A DNA stretch of 42,364 nucleotides from Selenomonas sp. oral taxon 892 str. F0426. Lineage in GTDB: Bacteria > Bacillota > Negativicutes > Selenomonadales > Selenomonadaceae. Below, one piece after another: positions 16,441 to 25,423 of this stretch. Each line of letters begins with the position of its first letter. Within the stretch, counting starts at the first letter, position 1. The DNA lies in assembly GCF_000468035.1 (NCBI RefSeq), contig NZ_KI260540.1, positions 95,494-137,857 on the forward strand. Reading direction: 5' to 3'. The notes beneath the pieces were generated by a model. That model was not told the DNA's origin. It searched no databases and was given only the letters and a program-made list of their open reading frames with translations. Made by a program: the position numbers and the translations under genes.

Positions 16441-17316
16441 ATGACATTCATTTCACTCAAAAAAACCATTCTCGCAGCACTTGCCGCGCTCTCGTTGACG
16501 GCATCTGCCGCCCCCGCTCCCGGCGCAGCCGCGCCAAGCCCGGAGGCACAGCTGCAGATGCTCGCGGAGGCAGAGCCGCTGTGGAAGGATGAGTTCGTCG
16601 CGCGCTGGGACGAGGGGCAGACACCGCAGCCCTATCTCATGCGCTTCAACCGCCGTCTGACGCACATCGCCGTCACCGACCTCGACCACAACGGCAGACT
16701 TGAGCTATTGTTTCGCCATGCGATGACGCTGATGGATATATCCGGCCCCCATGCGGCGGGTGTTGTGGATATCCCGATCGATATCAGCCTGTCCGCCTAC
16801 GAGATCTCTGCGGACGGACGGCTCGAACGCCTCCGCGCAGAGAACGGCTACGATTGGCCCGATCTGATGAACCTCCAGCCCCTCAGTGAGATTGACGAGC
16901 ATGGCACGCGCTGGCATCATGTCCGCACCGTGACCGTCTCCCGGGGCAGCTGCTTCACGGACAATGATCCTTCATACTCCTATACAGCGTCCTATCAGCG
17001 CGTCGCCCTCGACCATGGAACCCTGCGCTGCCAGCTGCTAGCCGTGGAAAAAGGCATCTATCGGGACGTGGACAGCCCCTCCACCTGCAGGAAAATACAC
17101 GTCTCCGCCAGTGTCTTTGACGGTGATCCCGCTCATACGAATATGAGTGGACGGGATTTTCAGCAGACCGATCTGTATCAGACCTTTGACGAGGCACTCC
17201 TGCCGCCAAACTCCATCCGCTGGGTGAGCGGCGACGAGCTCAACCGCGATCCGCGTGAGGCGCTTGCCGCCTCTTGGCAGGGCTTCGCCTACGGCGTCAT
17301 TGATGGCAGGGGATAA
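16441..17316 (+). CDS. Secreted VTDLD-motif protein, paralog 3 (type B)
   Basis: A 291-residue secreted protein closely related to the preceding gene. It has a signal peptide (about 1-25), AEAEPLWKDEFVARWDEG, then VTDLDHNGRLELLFRH (about 79-94) in which the Ca-loop-like motif has His in place of the central Gly, and YEISADGRLERL. The C-terminus DELNRDPREALAASWQGFAYGVIDGRG matches paralog 2. It lies 26 bases after paralog 2 with an AAAGGGG site. A 16-base remnant similar to the MITE-like element (GGAAGCACGGATCAAT, 17318-17333) follows its stop codon. Confidence 0.82.
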   Translation: MTFISLKKTILAALAALSLTASAAPAPGAAAPSPEAQLQMLAEAEPLWKDEFVARWDEGQTPQPYLMRFNRRLTHIAVTDLDHNGRLELLFRHAMTLMDISGPHAAGVVDIPIDISLSAYEISADGRLERLRAENGYDWPDLMNLQPLSEIDEHGTRWHHVRTVTVSRGSCFTDNDPSYSYTASYQRVALDHGTLRCQLLAVEKGIYRDVDSPSTCRKIHVSASVFDGDPAHTNMSGRDFQQTDLYQTFDEALLPPNSIRWVSGDELNRDPREALAASWQGFAYGVIDGRG

Positions 17317-17374
17317 AGGAAGCACGGATCAATGCAGCAATTCCTAAACCATTTTCCACGAAAGGAGCATGACG

Positions 17375-18247
17375 ATGAACTACAAGGCTCTCAAAACCGT
17401 GATCGGCGCAGCACTTGCCGCGTTCACCTTCACATCAGCCGCCGCTGCCGCTCCGGCACCGATTGACACGGAGGCACAGCTCGATGTGATGGCGGCATCG
17501 GGTGTGATACAGGAGGAAATCAATACCCTCTACCACACATGGGACGGCATCCTAAAGAGCGGTATGAGTAAGCGCAGCCACTATACCTTCTACGCCGCCG
17601 TCACCGACCTCGACCACAATGGGCGGCTCGAGCTTCTCATCAGCCGGCACTTCCTGAACAAGGATCCGCTCTACTATGCGGGGGACGGCATCTCGGAGGA
17701 GCAGAAAAAGGGACTCCAATACCTCTGCAACAACTATCCGAGCGAGGTCTACGGCGCGGCATACGAGATTAGCGCGGACGGATCGACGCTCGAGCCATAC
17801 GCCATCAATAATGCGAACACGCAGTTCCCCGACCTCACACGCCTCCATATCAGAGGGAAAAAGAAGGACGGGGTCTACGTCTACGACGTCGATACGCAGC
17901 GGATGCCGCGCAACGAGAGCTGGACGAGCGCAACGGATCGCTACGGCATCGTGTGCGATGCCCAGATCGTCTGGGCAGAGGTCGACCTCGGCGTCGGAAC
18001 GAGCGCCCATACAGAGGGGACTGCAGGCATCTACGGTGATCAGGTCGAGCCGTTCTACACCTCGATGCAGCTCCTTTATCTGAACAAGGATGTCGATCCC
18101 TACGGCAGCGAGGCCGAGGCGTTCCTGCGCAACCGTCTCGACAGCGGACGCCGCGTCAACTTCGTTGACTGGCAGGCACTCGACGCGAACGCGCGCACCG
18201 CCCTTGCATCCTCATGGTACGGCTGGTCCTATGACGATCAGGACTGA
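17375..18247 (+). CDS. Secreted VTDLD-motif protein, paralog 4 (type A)
   Basis: A 290-residue secreted protein, type A like paralog 1. It has a signal peptide (about 1-28), EAQLDVMAAS, VTDLDHNGRLELLISRHFL (about 69-87), the type A block GISEEQKKGLQYL, and YGAAYEISADGSTLEPY, and it ends TALASSWYGWSYDDQD, matching the SSWYSWTHD ending of paralog 1. The four genes are thus ordered A-B-B-A. The ATG at 17375 is seven bases after AAAGGAG; an ATG two codons earlier is too close to that site. No enzymatic motif is visible. Confidence 0.82.
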   Translation: MNYKALKTVIGAALAAFTFTSAAAAAPAPIDTEAQLDVMAASGVIQEEINTLYHTWDGILKSGMSKRSHYTFYAAVTDLDHNGRLELLISRHFLNKDPLYYAGDGISEEQKKGLQYLCNNYPSEVYGAAYEISADGSTLEPYAINNANTQFPDLTRLHIRGKKKDGVYVYDVDTQRMPRNESWTSATDRYGIVCDAQIVWAEVDLGVGTSAHTEGTAGIYGDQVEPFYTSMQLLYLNKDVDPYGSEAEAFLRNRLDSGRRVNFVDWQALDANARTALASSWYGWSYDDQD

Positions 18248-18320
18248 CAGGATGCCTGCGCACAGCCTTTGCCGAAATGAGTCCCCCGAAGATCGGCGAA
18301 ACCTACGGAGGTAATTCCCC

Positions 18321-19187
18321 ATGAACATCAAATCATTTCTATCTGCCCTCCTGCCCGCACTTCTCCTCTCTGCCCCCCTCTGCGCGGCAGCGTCACCTGC
18401 GGGCACGGAGATCGTGCTGCACGATACCGTCGAGGAGACGACACAGCCAGCGCAGACTTTGCAGGAGGGCGAGGTGCGGGACTGGATGCGCTCGATCGCA
18501 TCGCCCGTCCCATGGCTGACGGTGGAGGATCACATTCTGACGGTCTATGACGAGAGCGGCAGCAAGGTATTCTGCGGCGTTTATCCGTCGCTCGAACTCA
18601 CGGATGACAGCGCATCCCCGCTTGCAAAAGCCCTCGACGACTGGAGTGTGGAACAGTCCATGGCTATTTGGCATAGCCATGTGCGCACATGCAGCGAGGA
18701 GGATCGCAGGATCGACGGGAGGCTCGTCACCTACTACACCGATACCGTACCAATTTCACAGTGGGGACGCGTCGATGATCGGGTGATCTCGTTCTTCATG
18801 GAGGGTTCTGCCTACACGGGCGGGCTGCATCCCTTCCCCCGTATCGAAGCGTATACGTTCGACCGCGTAAGCGGACGGCAGATCGCGCTCGATGAGATCG
18901 TCACGGATCGTACGCTGCTGATCGAGGCCATTGCGGCAGCGTTCCGCACGCAGTACTCTGACATCCTCCAGGATGACTTCCCACGCGGCATCATGGAGGC
19001 GCTCCTCATCCAGCATCCGGCAGAGCGAGGACTCACGAGCTTCTGTTGGTACATGGCATCGGACGGCAGCCTCACCATCTACTATCCGGCTTCCGTACTG
19101 ACGTCCTACGCCGCCGGAGACTTCGCCCTCACGATCACGCGGGACGATGCACCGGGACTTTTTACGGGCGCGTATCTGATGGAATAA
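18321..19187 (+). CDS. Secreted DUF3298 (RsiV-like) protein, copy 1
   Basis: A 288-residue secreted protein with a signal peptide (about 1-24) and a C-terminal DUF3298-type domain (about 130-285): VISFFMEGSAYTGGLHPFPRIEAYTFD, the segment that in this family reads YxGGAHP, then GRQIALDEIVTD. DUF3298 is the extracellular domain found in B. subtilis RsiV, where it binds lysozyme, and in peptidoglycan-modifying proteins. It is very similar throughout to the gene at 29248, with an almost identical ribosome binding site and signal peptide. Last gene of the 12.5-19.2 kb unit, just before a strong hairpin. A role in sensing or resisting cell-wall attack is inference. Confidence 0.85.
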   Translation: MNIKSFLSALLPALLLSAPLCAAASPAGTEIVLHDTVEETTQPAQTLQEGEVRDWMRSIASPVPWLTVEDHILTVYDESGSKVFCGVYPSLELTDDSASPLAKALDDWSVEQSMAIWHSHVRTCSEEDRRIDGRLVTYYTDTVPISQWGRVDDRVISFFMEGSAYTGGLHPFPRIEAYTFDRVSGRQIALDEIVTDRTLLIEAIAAAFRTQYSDILQDDFPRGIMEALLIQHPAERGLTSFCWYMASDGSLTIYYPASVLTSYAAGDFALTITRDDAPGLFTGAYLME

Positions 19188-19203
19188 ACTTCTGTCCAAT
19201 ATG

Positions 19204-19249
19204 AAGGGACTGTTGCACGAAGCTAGAAAACTTCATGCAACAGTCCCTT
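19204..19249. terminator. Hairpin between convergent genes
   Basis: AAGGGACTGTTGCA (19204-19217) pairs perfectly over 14 bp with TGCAACAGTCCCTT (19236-19249), with a further GAAG/CTTC inside. It lies between the DUF3298 gene and the convergent GGDEF gene. The T-run is poor on both sides, so termination is likely but not textbook. Confidence 0.7.
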
Positions 19250-19282
19250 ATCTTGTGTTGAGACTGTTCCAGCCCCATTTTT

Positions 19283-20557
19283 TTAGCGTATCATTTCATG
19301 TTCATCGCGGTGACTGATCACATAGCGGCCTCGTCCGGCCTCTTTCGCCTCATACAGCGCTTCGTCCGCTTTCTGCAGCAGCAGATCAAATGAGCCATGA
19401 CCGATTTTCCCCTCGGCAATGCCTGCGCTGACCGATAAGGCAGCGAAGCGCTTATCCTCTTTGAAGGCTTCAAAGAAATCATCAATGAACGCCTGCATAC
19501 GCTTGGGGATATCCTGGCTCACCACGCCATCCGTAAATATGATGAGAAATTCATCGCCGCCGAGACGAACATTCAGCGTATCGGGGAAATGTTTTTTGAT
19601 TAAATCGGAGGCTCGTACAAGTGCCTCATCGCCTGCCAGATGACCGTATGTATCGTTCACCGACTTAAAATGATCCAAATCGAGACACGCTACAATCATT
19701 TCTTTCGTCTGCAGGTTGGACAAGAACTCATCTAACTGACGGCGGTTTGCAAGCCCTGTGAGCTGGTCGTGCAGCGCCATGTGAATGATATTCTGCTGAT
19801 ATTCGTATTCCTTCGTTACATCACGGGCAATACCTACCGTGCCGATGATCGTATCTCCGTCGAAAATCGGGGTTTTGTAGGTCTTGAGCTTACTCAGACT
19901 GCCGTCTGCCTTCATGACCTCCTCATCAAGCAGACAGGTTTTTCGGGCGGCTATGACATCGGCCTCAGTTTCAACGCAGACATAGTCGCTCGCTTCGTAG
20001 ACTTCCTTCGGAATATTCCAGATATAGTAATGATCTCGTCCTCTTACATCTGTCTTTTTCTTAGCGACCGCCGTACAAAACGCATCATTGACATCCAGAT
20101 GCATGCCGTGCATATCCTTGAACCAAATCAGATCTGGGAGCGTATTGATCGTCGCCTGCAGCCATGTTTCCTGCAGCCAAGCGTGCTTGCGCTCAGCGAT
20201 ATGCGTCAGGAGATTGGCGAAGTGAAACCGAGCCAGCTCCAGTCCATGATTCACCCAGATATCATCGACTGCGTCATAGTCCTCGTGCGTCAACTGATCC
20301 GGATTGTCCGCGCACAGAATCAGCAGGCTGTCGCGCACCGGCATACTTTTGCGAACCATGCTTGGTGTCAGGAAACACGCTTGATCCATGATAATGAGCA
20401 ATTGCTCCTCATCAGCCAGTTCCTGAACCAGATCTTCTTCCTTCGTGATCGTATAGAAGCTGTGACTGAAACGCTCTTTAGGTGCTATTCCCTTCCAGAG
20501 ATCAACCTTATCTTCGGCAATACCGATGAAGGCAATCTTTAGCTGCACATGATACAA
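19283..20557 (-). CDS. PAS-GGDEF diguanylate cyclase
   Basis: Predicted enzyme making the second messenger cyclic di-GMP from two GTP. The 424-residue product has an N-terminal region of about 120 residues like a degenerate receiver domain, a PAS domain (about 132-260: TLPDLIWFKDMHGMHLDVND ... GTVGIARDVTKE) and a GGDEF domain (about 265-420) with HDQLTGLANRR, DLDHFKSVNDTYGHLAGDEAL and the active-site RLGGDEF. The Asp of the inhibitory RxxD site is not at the normal distance, so product inhibition may be absent. No membrane segment is seen, so it is a cytosolic sensor. The signal is unknown. Confidence 0.93.
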   Translation of the reverse strand: MYHVQLKIAFIGIAEDKVDLWKGIAPKERFSHSFYTITKEEDLVQELADEEQLLIIMDQACFLTPSMVRKSMPVRDSLLILCADNPDQLTHEDYDAVDDIWVNHGLELARFHFANLLTHIAERKHAWLQETWLQATINTLPDLIWFKDMHGMHLDVNDAFCTAVAKKKTDVRGRDHYYIWNIPKEVYEASDYVCVETEADVIAARKTCLLDEEVMKADGSLSKLKTYKTPIFDGDTIIGTVGIARDVTKEYEYQQNIIHMALHDQLTGLANRRQLDEFLSNLQTKEMIVACLDLDHFKSVNDTYGHLAGDEALVRASDLIKKHFPDTLNVRLGGDEFLIIFTDGVVSQDIPKRMQAFIDDFFEAFKEDKRFAALSVSAGIAEGKIGHGSFDLLLQKADEALYEAKEAGRGRYVISHRDEHEMIR

Positions 20558-20687
20558 GGCTATCTCTCCCTTACAAGTAAATGATACAAAACGCTTTCTA
20601 TTTTTATATAATAAGATATTTATAAGAAAAAGAAAAGTAGTTTAGTAACATTTTCTACACAGACTTTACTGTGCCCCCTTGATCGTC

Positions 20688-21518
20688 TCACATCTTCTCC
20701 GCTGGTGCAATTCTATGCAGGAGTATGCGCGCATATTCTACAGTGCGCACAAAATCCGCCCGTGTCAAAACAAGCAGCACATAGCTGTCAGAGCCGATAT
20801 CCATCGCCGCGAGAATATGATCGTCCCAGAGGGCATTCAGTACCGCGCTCCACTGCGGGATACTTTGCGTTTCCGCGAACATATCCTCGTCAACAGCAAG
20901 TCCCGTGCCTGCCGTCAGCGACTGCACAGCAGCAGTAAAATCCTCCCTCTCGCTCTTACCGTCGAGATCGATCGCCCTGCCCCGCTGCACCAGCACCTTA
21001 TAAAGAGCGAACCAAGCCGCCGCGACGGCATCCTCATCGCTTCGCCGCAGTTTCTTGCGAAGCTGCCGTGCGCGCGCAGCATCCCCGAGGAGGATCTCCG
21101 CGAGTGCGCCGAATGCGTCTGCTGCCCTTTTCGGATCATCCGGCGGCAGCTCAATATACTCTCGTTCATCCGGAAGGACAGCTTTCTGCACAAAAGCTCT
21201 CATCGCCCGCACTGCATCATCATAGCTCAGATCGGCAATGCCATAGCGCTTCCCGTGGATCTCCATCGTCAAATCCACCCGATCGCGGCGCTTCCCGCCG
21301 ACGGCTTTCATGGACGTACAGCCCTTGACCGGATGCGGCGGGCGAATCTCCACAAACATATTGTGCCCCTCGCGCATCGCCTTTAGGTAATTATCTATTC
21401 CGACAATATGAAATCCATCACAGTTGAACAGGCTGCTTCTCAGATGCCATCCTTCATACGTGTCGAATACTTTTTCTTGAATCAGATTGTATAGACGTGT
21501 ACCAAATCCTTGTTTCAT
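20688..21518 (-). CDS. Hypothetical protein, possibly DUF6630-like
   Basis: A 276-residue soluble protein that I cannot assign firmly. The N-terminal third (MKQGFGTRLYNLIQEKVFD) contains IVGIDNYLKAMREGHNMFVEIRPPHP. The middle is helical and charged. The end (ILAAMDIGSDSYVLLVLTRADFV) resembles the last part of DUF6630-type proteins. No signal peptide, membrane segment or catalytic motif is evident. I use the ATG at 21518 because a GAGGG precedes it; the frame is open to 21536. It is divergent from the aldolase gene and has no obvious partner. Confidence 0.65.
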   Translation of the reverse strand: MKQGFGTRLYNLIQEKVFDTYEGWHLRSSLFNCDGFHIVGIDNYLKAMREGHNMFVEIRPPHPVKGCTSMKAVGGKRRDRVDLTMEIHGKRYGIADLSYDDAVRAMRAFVQKAVLPDEREYIELPPDDPKRAADAFGALAEILLGDAARARQLRKKLRRSDEDAVAAAWFALYKVLVQRGRAIDLDGKSEREDFTAAVQSLTAGTGLAVDEDMFAETQSIPQWSAVLNALWDDHILAAMDIGSDSYVLLVLTRADFVRTVEYARILLHRIAPAEKM

Positions 21519-21645
21519 TGAAAGCCCTCGATACAAAACATTCCAATGTTTTTTTACACAATCACCTTACGATATTTCACGGCACAGGTCAAGCAAACAC
21601 CTCTCAAATATCATTCATATTTTTTGTTAAATTCCATCAGTTTTA

Positions 21646-21674
21646 TTGATTTTCTCTCTCACTTTCGCTATAAT
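21646..21674 (+). promoter_or_regulatory. Promoter of the aldolase gene
   Basis: TTGATT (21646-21651) and a perfect TATAAT (21669-21674) are separated by 17 bases, about 58 bases before the aldolase ATG. Confidence 0.78.
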
Positions 21675-21731
21675 AAGGACAGAATCAATCGATGGTTTCA
21701 CCTCTCTCTATTTCAACAGGAGGTATGTCCA

Positions 21732-22619
21732 ATGAATCAGGAACAACTCAGACGCATGACGCATGACAAGGGCTTCATCGCGGCGCTCGACCAGAGCGGC
21801 GGCTCCACGCCAAAGGCGCTCAAGGCGTACGGCATCGACGAGAGTGCCTACAACGGCGACGAGGAGATGTTCACGCGCGTCCACGAGATGCGCACGCGCA
21901 TCATCAAAAGCCCCTCCTTCGACAAACACGAGATCCTCGCGGCAATCCTCTTTGAGAACACCATGGATCGCCGGATCGACAGCCTCTTTACCGCAGATTT
22001 CCTCTGGAATCAGAAGGGCATCATCCCCATCCTGAAGGTCGACAAGGGGCTTGCGGAGGAGAAGGACGGCGTCCAGCTCATGAAGCCGATCCCCGATCTC
22101 GACAAACTGCTCGACCGCGCAAACGAGCGCCATATCTTTGGCACGAAGATGCGCTCCGTTATCAAGCAGGCGAATCCGGACGGCATCCGCGCCATCATCG
22201 ACCAGCAATTCGAGGTCGGCATGCAGATCGTCCGCAAGGGACTCGTCCCCATCCTCGAACCCGAGGTTGACATCCACTGCCCCGACAAGGCAATGGCAGA
22301 GGAGATCATGCTAGGCTGCATGAAGGAACATCTGGCGAGACTGCCCGCAGACGCCAAGATCATGTTCAAGGTCACCATCCCGACCGTCGACAACCTCTAT
22401 GCGGAGATTATGAAAGACCCGCACGTCATCCGCGTCGTTGCCCTCAGCGGCGGCTACACGATGGACGATGCAAACGAAAAACTCGCGCGCAACCACGGCC
22501 TCATCGCCAGCTTCTCCCGCGCCCTCGCGCAGGATCTGCGCGCCAGCCAGAGCGACGACGATTTCAACGTCGTCCTCAAGAAGGCCGTTGACGCCATCTA
22601 TCGGGCATCCATTACCTGA
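21732..22619 (+). CDS. fda: Class I fructose-bisphosphate aldolase
   Basis: Glycolytic/gluconeogenic enzyme cleaving fructose 1,6-bisphosphate to dihydroxyacetone phosphate and glyceraldehyde 3-phosphate through a Schiff-base lysine. The 295-residue product has the class I start [57 protein letters not shown] (about 95-109), [16 protein letters not shown] (about 172-187), and [13 protein letters not shown] (about 212-224), the usual location of the Schiff-base Lys, followed by VALSGGYT. The ATG at 21732 follows AGGAGGT. Monocistronic, with its own promoter and terminator. Confidence 0.95.
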   Translation: MNQEQLRRMTHDKGFIAALDQSGGSTPKALKAYGIDESAYNGDEEMFTRVHEMRTRIIKSPSFDKHEILAAILFENTMDRRIDSLFTADFLWNQKGIIPILKVDKGLAEEKDGVQLMKPIPDLDKLLDRANERHIFGTKMRSVIKQANPDGIRAIIDQQFEVGMQIVRKGLVPILEPEVDIHCPDKAMAEEIMLGCMKEHLARLPADAKIMFKVTIPTVDNLYAEIMKDPHVIRVVALSGGYTMDDANEKLARNHGLIASFSRALAQDLRASQSDDDFNVVLKKAVDAIYRASIT

Positions 22620-22652
22620 GGACATTGATATTCCCCCTATATTCTCACGAAC

Positions 22653-22690
22653 AATCCCCCGTCGCAGAGCTGCGGCGGGGGATTTGTTTG
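22653..22690 (+). terminator. Terminator of the aldolase gene
   Basis: AATCCCCCGTCGCA (22653-22666) pairs over 14 positions (one G-T) with TGCGGCGGGGGATT (22671-22684), followed by TGTTTG. Strong stem, moderate T-tract. Confidence 0.85.
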
Positions 22691-22829
22691 TATGCATTTT
22701 GCCAGATACAATGGACAGGTTATACAACCTACAACATTTTATCAGATATGGATGGTCTAAAAATATAGCAATAAGTAGTTTCTATACGACGAAAACAGAC
22801 AGTCCGGACGCATAGCAAAGTCTATACGC

Positions 22830-23675
22830 TCAATGCAGCACTTCCGCCCGCCCCTGCATCATCATTGCGAGCTGCATTTCCAGCTCCTTGCACTCCGCCA
22901 TATAGTGCGCGATCTGACGTTTTAGTTCATCTTTTCGCTCATCTATCGCCCGAGGGTTTTCGAGCAGGGCACGGTGTTTGAAGGGGTGTTCCTGCTCCAG
23001 TCGTTCGAGCGCAGCGCAGCATTTTCGGATGCGCTCCTCGGTTCGCTTCAGTGCTGCCCGCATCTCTTCGAGCATAGAGGTGCTGGCATCTTGCCCGTCT
23101 CCTGGGGCAGCGGCGTCGGCATCCGCATATTTTGACTCCACGATGGCGGCGAGGATTTCGAGCCGCGCGAGATCGCCGAGAGCATAGGCGTCCATCGCCC
23201 CCTGCCATAGCCGCTTCATCTCCGCCGACTGCTCCAGCTGGAGATCCGGATGCAGCTTCTTTGCGAGCTGCCGATAGAGATGCTTGAGCCGCTTCGCATC
23301 CACATCCGTCAGCTCCTCCGCCTTGAGAATCTTTGCTGCGCGCTCCCGCTCCGCCTCCATCTGCCGCAGCTTTTCTTCGTATTCGTGAAACTCCTGCACG
23401 ATTTGCGCATCGATCGCCGCCGCATCCGGTTCTGCTCCACGGTTCATATATGCCCGCGCGAGGGCGATCCGACGGCGCAGCTCCGAACTCCGAACAAAGG
23501 CTGCATAGCACTGCTGTTCAAGCGCACCGAACGCCTCCGTATACCGCGCTTCCCAGTAGGGCTTTTGCTGCAAAACCTGATCATCATAGGCGCATAGGAG
23601 CGTGCTCAGCCGTTTGAGCGCCGCCCGCTGCGCCTCCTTTAGCCATGCATACTCCTCATGAACTACAGTTTCCAT
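22830..23675 (-). CDS. J-domain protein with coiled coils
   Basis: A 281-residue soluble, highly charged and helical protein. Around residues 122-150 it reads KRLKHLYRQLAKKLHPDLQ, the helix II and HPD loop of a DnaJ J-domain, which activates DnaK-type chaperones. Long coiled-coil segments lie on both sides (about 60-120 and 195-270). It is not DnaJ: the Gly/Phe and zinc regions are missing. The start at 23675 follows GGGAGTAGGGGA. It begins five bases after the HIRAN gene ends, so the two are one transcription unit. What client it serves is unknown. Confidence 0.78.
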   Translation of the reverse strand: METVVHEEYAWLKEAQRAALKRLSTLLCAYDDQVLQQKPYWEARYTEAFGALEQQCYAAFVRSSELRRRIALARAYMNRGAEPDAAAIDAQIVQEFHEYEEKLRQMEAERERAAKILKAEELTDVDAKRLKHLYRQLAKKLHPDLQLEQSAEMKRLWQGAMDAYALGDLARLEILAAIVESKYADADAAAPGDGQDASTSMLEEMRAALKRTEERIRKCCAALERLEQEHPFKHRALLENPRAIDERKDELKRQIAHYMAECKELEMQLAMMMQGRAEVLH

Positions 23676-23679
23676 TCCC

Positions 23680-24060
23680 CTACTCCCGCAAAAACAAATC
23701 AAGCTCCATCACGAGATCATCCGCATCGACCTGCGTGATCTTCACATAGAGCAGTTTTCCTGCATCCATGAGCCGCGCAGGGATGTGGTTCATGCGGCGC
23801 GGCATATAGCCGAGCTTTTTTTGTGCCGCATCGACGACCTTGATCGCATAGGTATCGTGTTCGTTCTCCGGCTCGCGCAGAAGATTCAGCATATCCCCCG
23901 CCCGCATATCTTTAACGAGATCGCCCCACCCCTCCACATAGTATGCTCCCGCAATGGGGAAATGCGTGAGATAGATTTCCTGGGCGAACGGCGCGGGCGG
24001 GAGTGTGTCACCGCCCCAAGCACCGACCAGCGCACTCGGCATTCCCTTCGTCAGCTGCAT
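23680..24060 (-). CDS. HIRAN-domain protein
   Basis: A 126-residue protein consisting mainly of a HIRAN domain (about 33-118): FPIAGAYYVEGWGDLVKDM, LLREPENEHDTYAIKVVDA, KLGYMPRRMNHIPARLMDAG. HIRAN domains bind DNA ends or modified DNA in eukaryotic helicases such as HLTF. Stand-alone bacterial versions are uncharacterised and occur in varied contexts. It is directly upstream of the J-domain gene on the same strand. The upstream spacer (24061-24266) carries only a small transposase-like remnant. Confidence 0.8.
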   Translation of the reverse strand: MQLTKGMPSALVGAWGGDTLPPAPFAQEIYLTHFPIAGAYYVEGWGDLVKDMRAGDMLNLLREPENEHDTYAIKVVDAAQKKLGYMPRRMNHIPARLMDAGKLLYVKITQVDADDLVMELDLFLRE

Positions 24061-24129
24061 CGGATTCGCCTCCTATACATCCCCTACAAGATCTCAAAGA
24101 ACACCTTCAAATCTCATTCTACTACAAAA

Positions 24130-24174
24130 ATGGGCAAATGGAAGCAGCTAACAGAACAGGATCGTATAAAATAG
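24130..24174 (+). pseudogene. Possible remnant of an IS30-type transposase N-terminus
   Basis: A short frame MGKWKQLTEQDRIK followed by a stop resembles the very beginning of IS30-family transposases (typically ..YKQLTxEDRxKIE). Reading one base off, the next codons give IK-I, as if the original frame had been disrupted. No more of the gene and no terminal repeats could be recognised. Weak because only 14 residues match. Confidence 0.35.
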
Positions 24175-24266
24175 TATTCAGCATATTTTCCAACTTGCAG
24201 AGATGTCAGCTGTGACCACATTAAATTCATTCGCATCCGCTCGTCTCATTTCGCCCTGCATATTTT

Positions 24267-24815
24267 TTACCGGAGCATCCTCTGTACGTTCTGATAGACC
24301 GCATCATCCTGCGCACTGAAGCTCACGATGGTCACGCGCATGTCTGCATCCGGATGCGCGTCAAGCCACTCCCAAATTGTCATGAGTGCGATCTCTGCCG
24401 CCGCCTCCTTCGGGTAGCCGTAGACACCGGTCGAGATGGCAGGAAACGCGATGGTATGCAGCCCGTGTGCCCGTGCGAGTTCAAGAGAGTTCCAATAGCA
24501 GGAGCGCAGGAATTCCGCATCGGATGCAGTGCCGTTGTAGACGGGACCGACCGTATGAATCACATAACGCGCAGGCAGACGATATCCCTTTGTAATCTTT
24601 GCTGCACCCGTCTCACAGCCGCCAAGTGTACGGCACTCCGCGAGGAGTTCTCTGCCCGCCGCCCGATGAATCGCTCCGTCAACGCCACCGCCGCCAAGGA
24701 GGCTCCGATTCGCCGCGTTTACGATGGCATCTACGGCGAGCGTCGTAATATCACCCACGACATAGACCATCTCATTCTTCGATGCGTTCGGTTCCAATAT
24801 CATCATTCCTCTCAA
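24267..24815 (-). CDS. Macro-domain protein (O-acetyl-ADP-ribose deacetylase type)
   Basis: A 182-residue single macro domain, expected to bind ADP-ribose and remove ADP-ribosyl or acetyl-ADP-ribose groups. It shows [38 protein letters not shown] in its classical order (about 17-54), then [11 protein letters not shown] (about 84-94) and [20 protein letters not shown] (about 124-143), the MacroD/YmdB signature. The exact start is unclear: several ATGs lie within 45 bases and the GAGAGG site sits close to the first ones. An extended -10 (TGTTATACT, minus strand 24849-24841) precedes it. Confidence 0.93.
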   Translation of the reverse strand: MRGMMILEPNASKNEMVYVVGDITTLAVDAIVNAANRSLLGGGGVDGAIHRAAGRELLAECRTLGGCETGAAKITKGYRLPARYVIHTVGPVYNGTASDAEFLRSCYWNSLELARAHGLHTIAFPAISTGVYGYPKEAAAEIALMTIWEWLDAHPDADMRVTIVSFSAQDDAVYQNVQRMLR

Positions 24816-24976
24816 TCACTCGTATTTTCTCGATATAAAAAGTATAACACAAGAGTTCCGTGGACGAACGAGCAGGTCTTTTGGGTGTCGGCGCGGAGGA
24901 TGGAGAAGCGGCGCGGCAGGTGCGCATCGCGGCGAACCGACAGAGAGGACCGCACAACAGCCTCCCCTTCTTTTTC

Positions 24977-25408
24977 TCAGCCGTTCTGTGACCAGTCCCT
25001 TTGGAGAGGTTCGCCGTCGTTCACACGGATGAAAATTTCCTGCCCGCTGTCATCTCGGTGCTCAAACTCGATCGACCAGTCCTGGATTTCTCCGTCCGTC
25101 GCTGTCCGCAGGACGTGCAGCCCCATGCCGGGGCCGTCGGCGAGGGCATTGTAGGAGACGACCTCCTGCCCGTTGATGGCGTTGCCGAGAACCTCCAGGC
25201 ATTTTGTGCCGTCCTCATTGTACCACTCGCCCTGCATCCACGCCATCTGTACGGCGATCTCATCCGCACTCTGAACGCGTTCCGCCGGCATCAATGCTTC
25301 CTGCTGCACATCTTGCTCCGGCTGCCGCATCTCTGCATCGGCAGCCGTCACGACGCCGTGCACCGAGAGTGCAAACAGCGCCCCCATGAGCACACATAGC
25401 TTTTTCAT
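24977..25408 (-). CDS. Small secreted protein with WY-type domain
   Basis: A 143-residue secreted protein of unknown function. It has a signal peptide (about 1-23, cleavage near VTAADA), a linker, and a domain of about 80 residues beginning MQGEWYNEDGTKCLEVLGNAINGQEVV. The same pattern (G.WY..DG......G..ING..V) begins the mature part of the protein at 27016, so the two are paralogous in this domain. It starts 15 bases after the solute-binding lipoprotein gene, with AGGAGG, and is the last gene of that operator-driven operon. Confidence 0.72.
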   Translation of the reverse strand: MKKLCVLMGALFALSVHGVVTAADAEMRQPEQDVQQEALMPAERVQSADEIAVQMAWMQGEWYNEDGTKCLEVLGNAINGQEVVSYNALADGPGMGLHVLRTATDGEIQDWSIEFEHRDDSGQEIFIRVNDGEPLQRDWSQNG

Positions 25409-25423
25409 GATGAACCTCCTATC

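Noticed and set aside
22691-22829. Possible small gene or RNA after the aldolase terminator
   Set aside because: AT-rich sequence without a ribosome binding site, promoter or stable fold that I could recognise.
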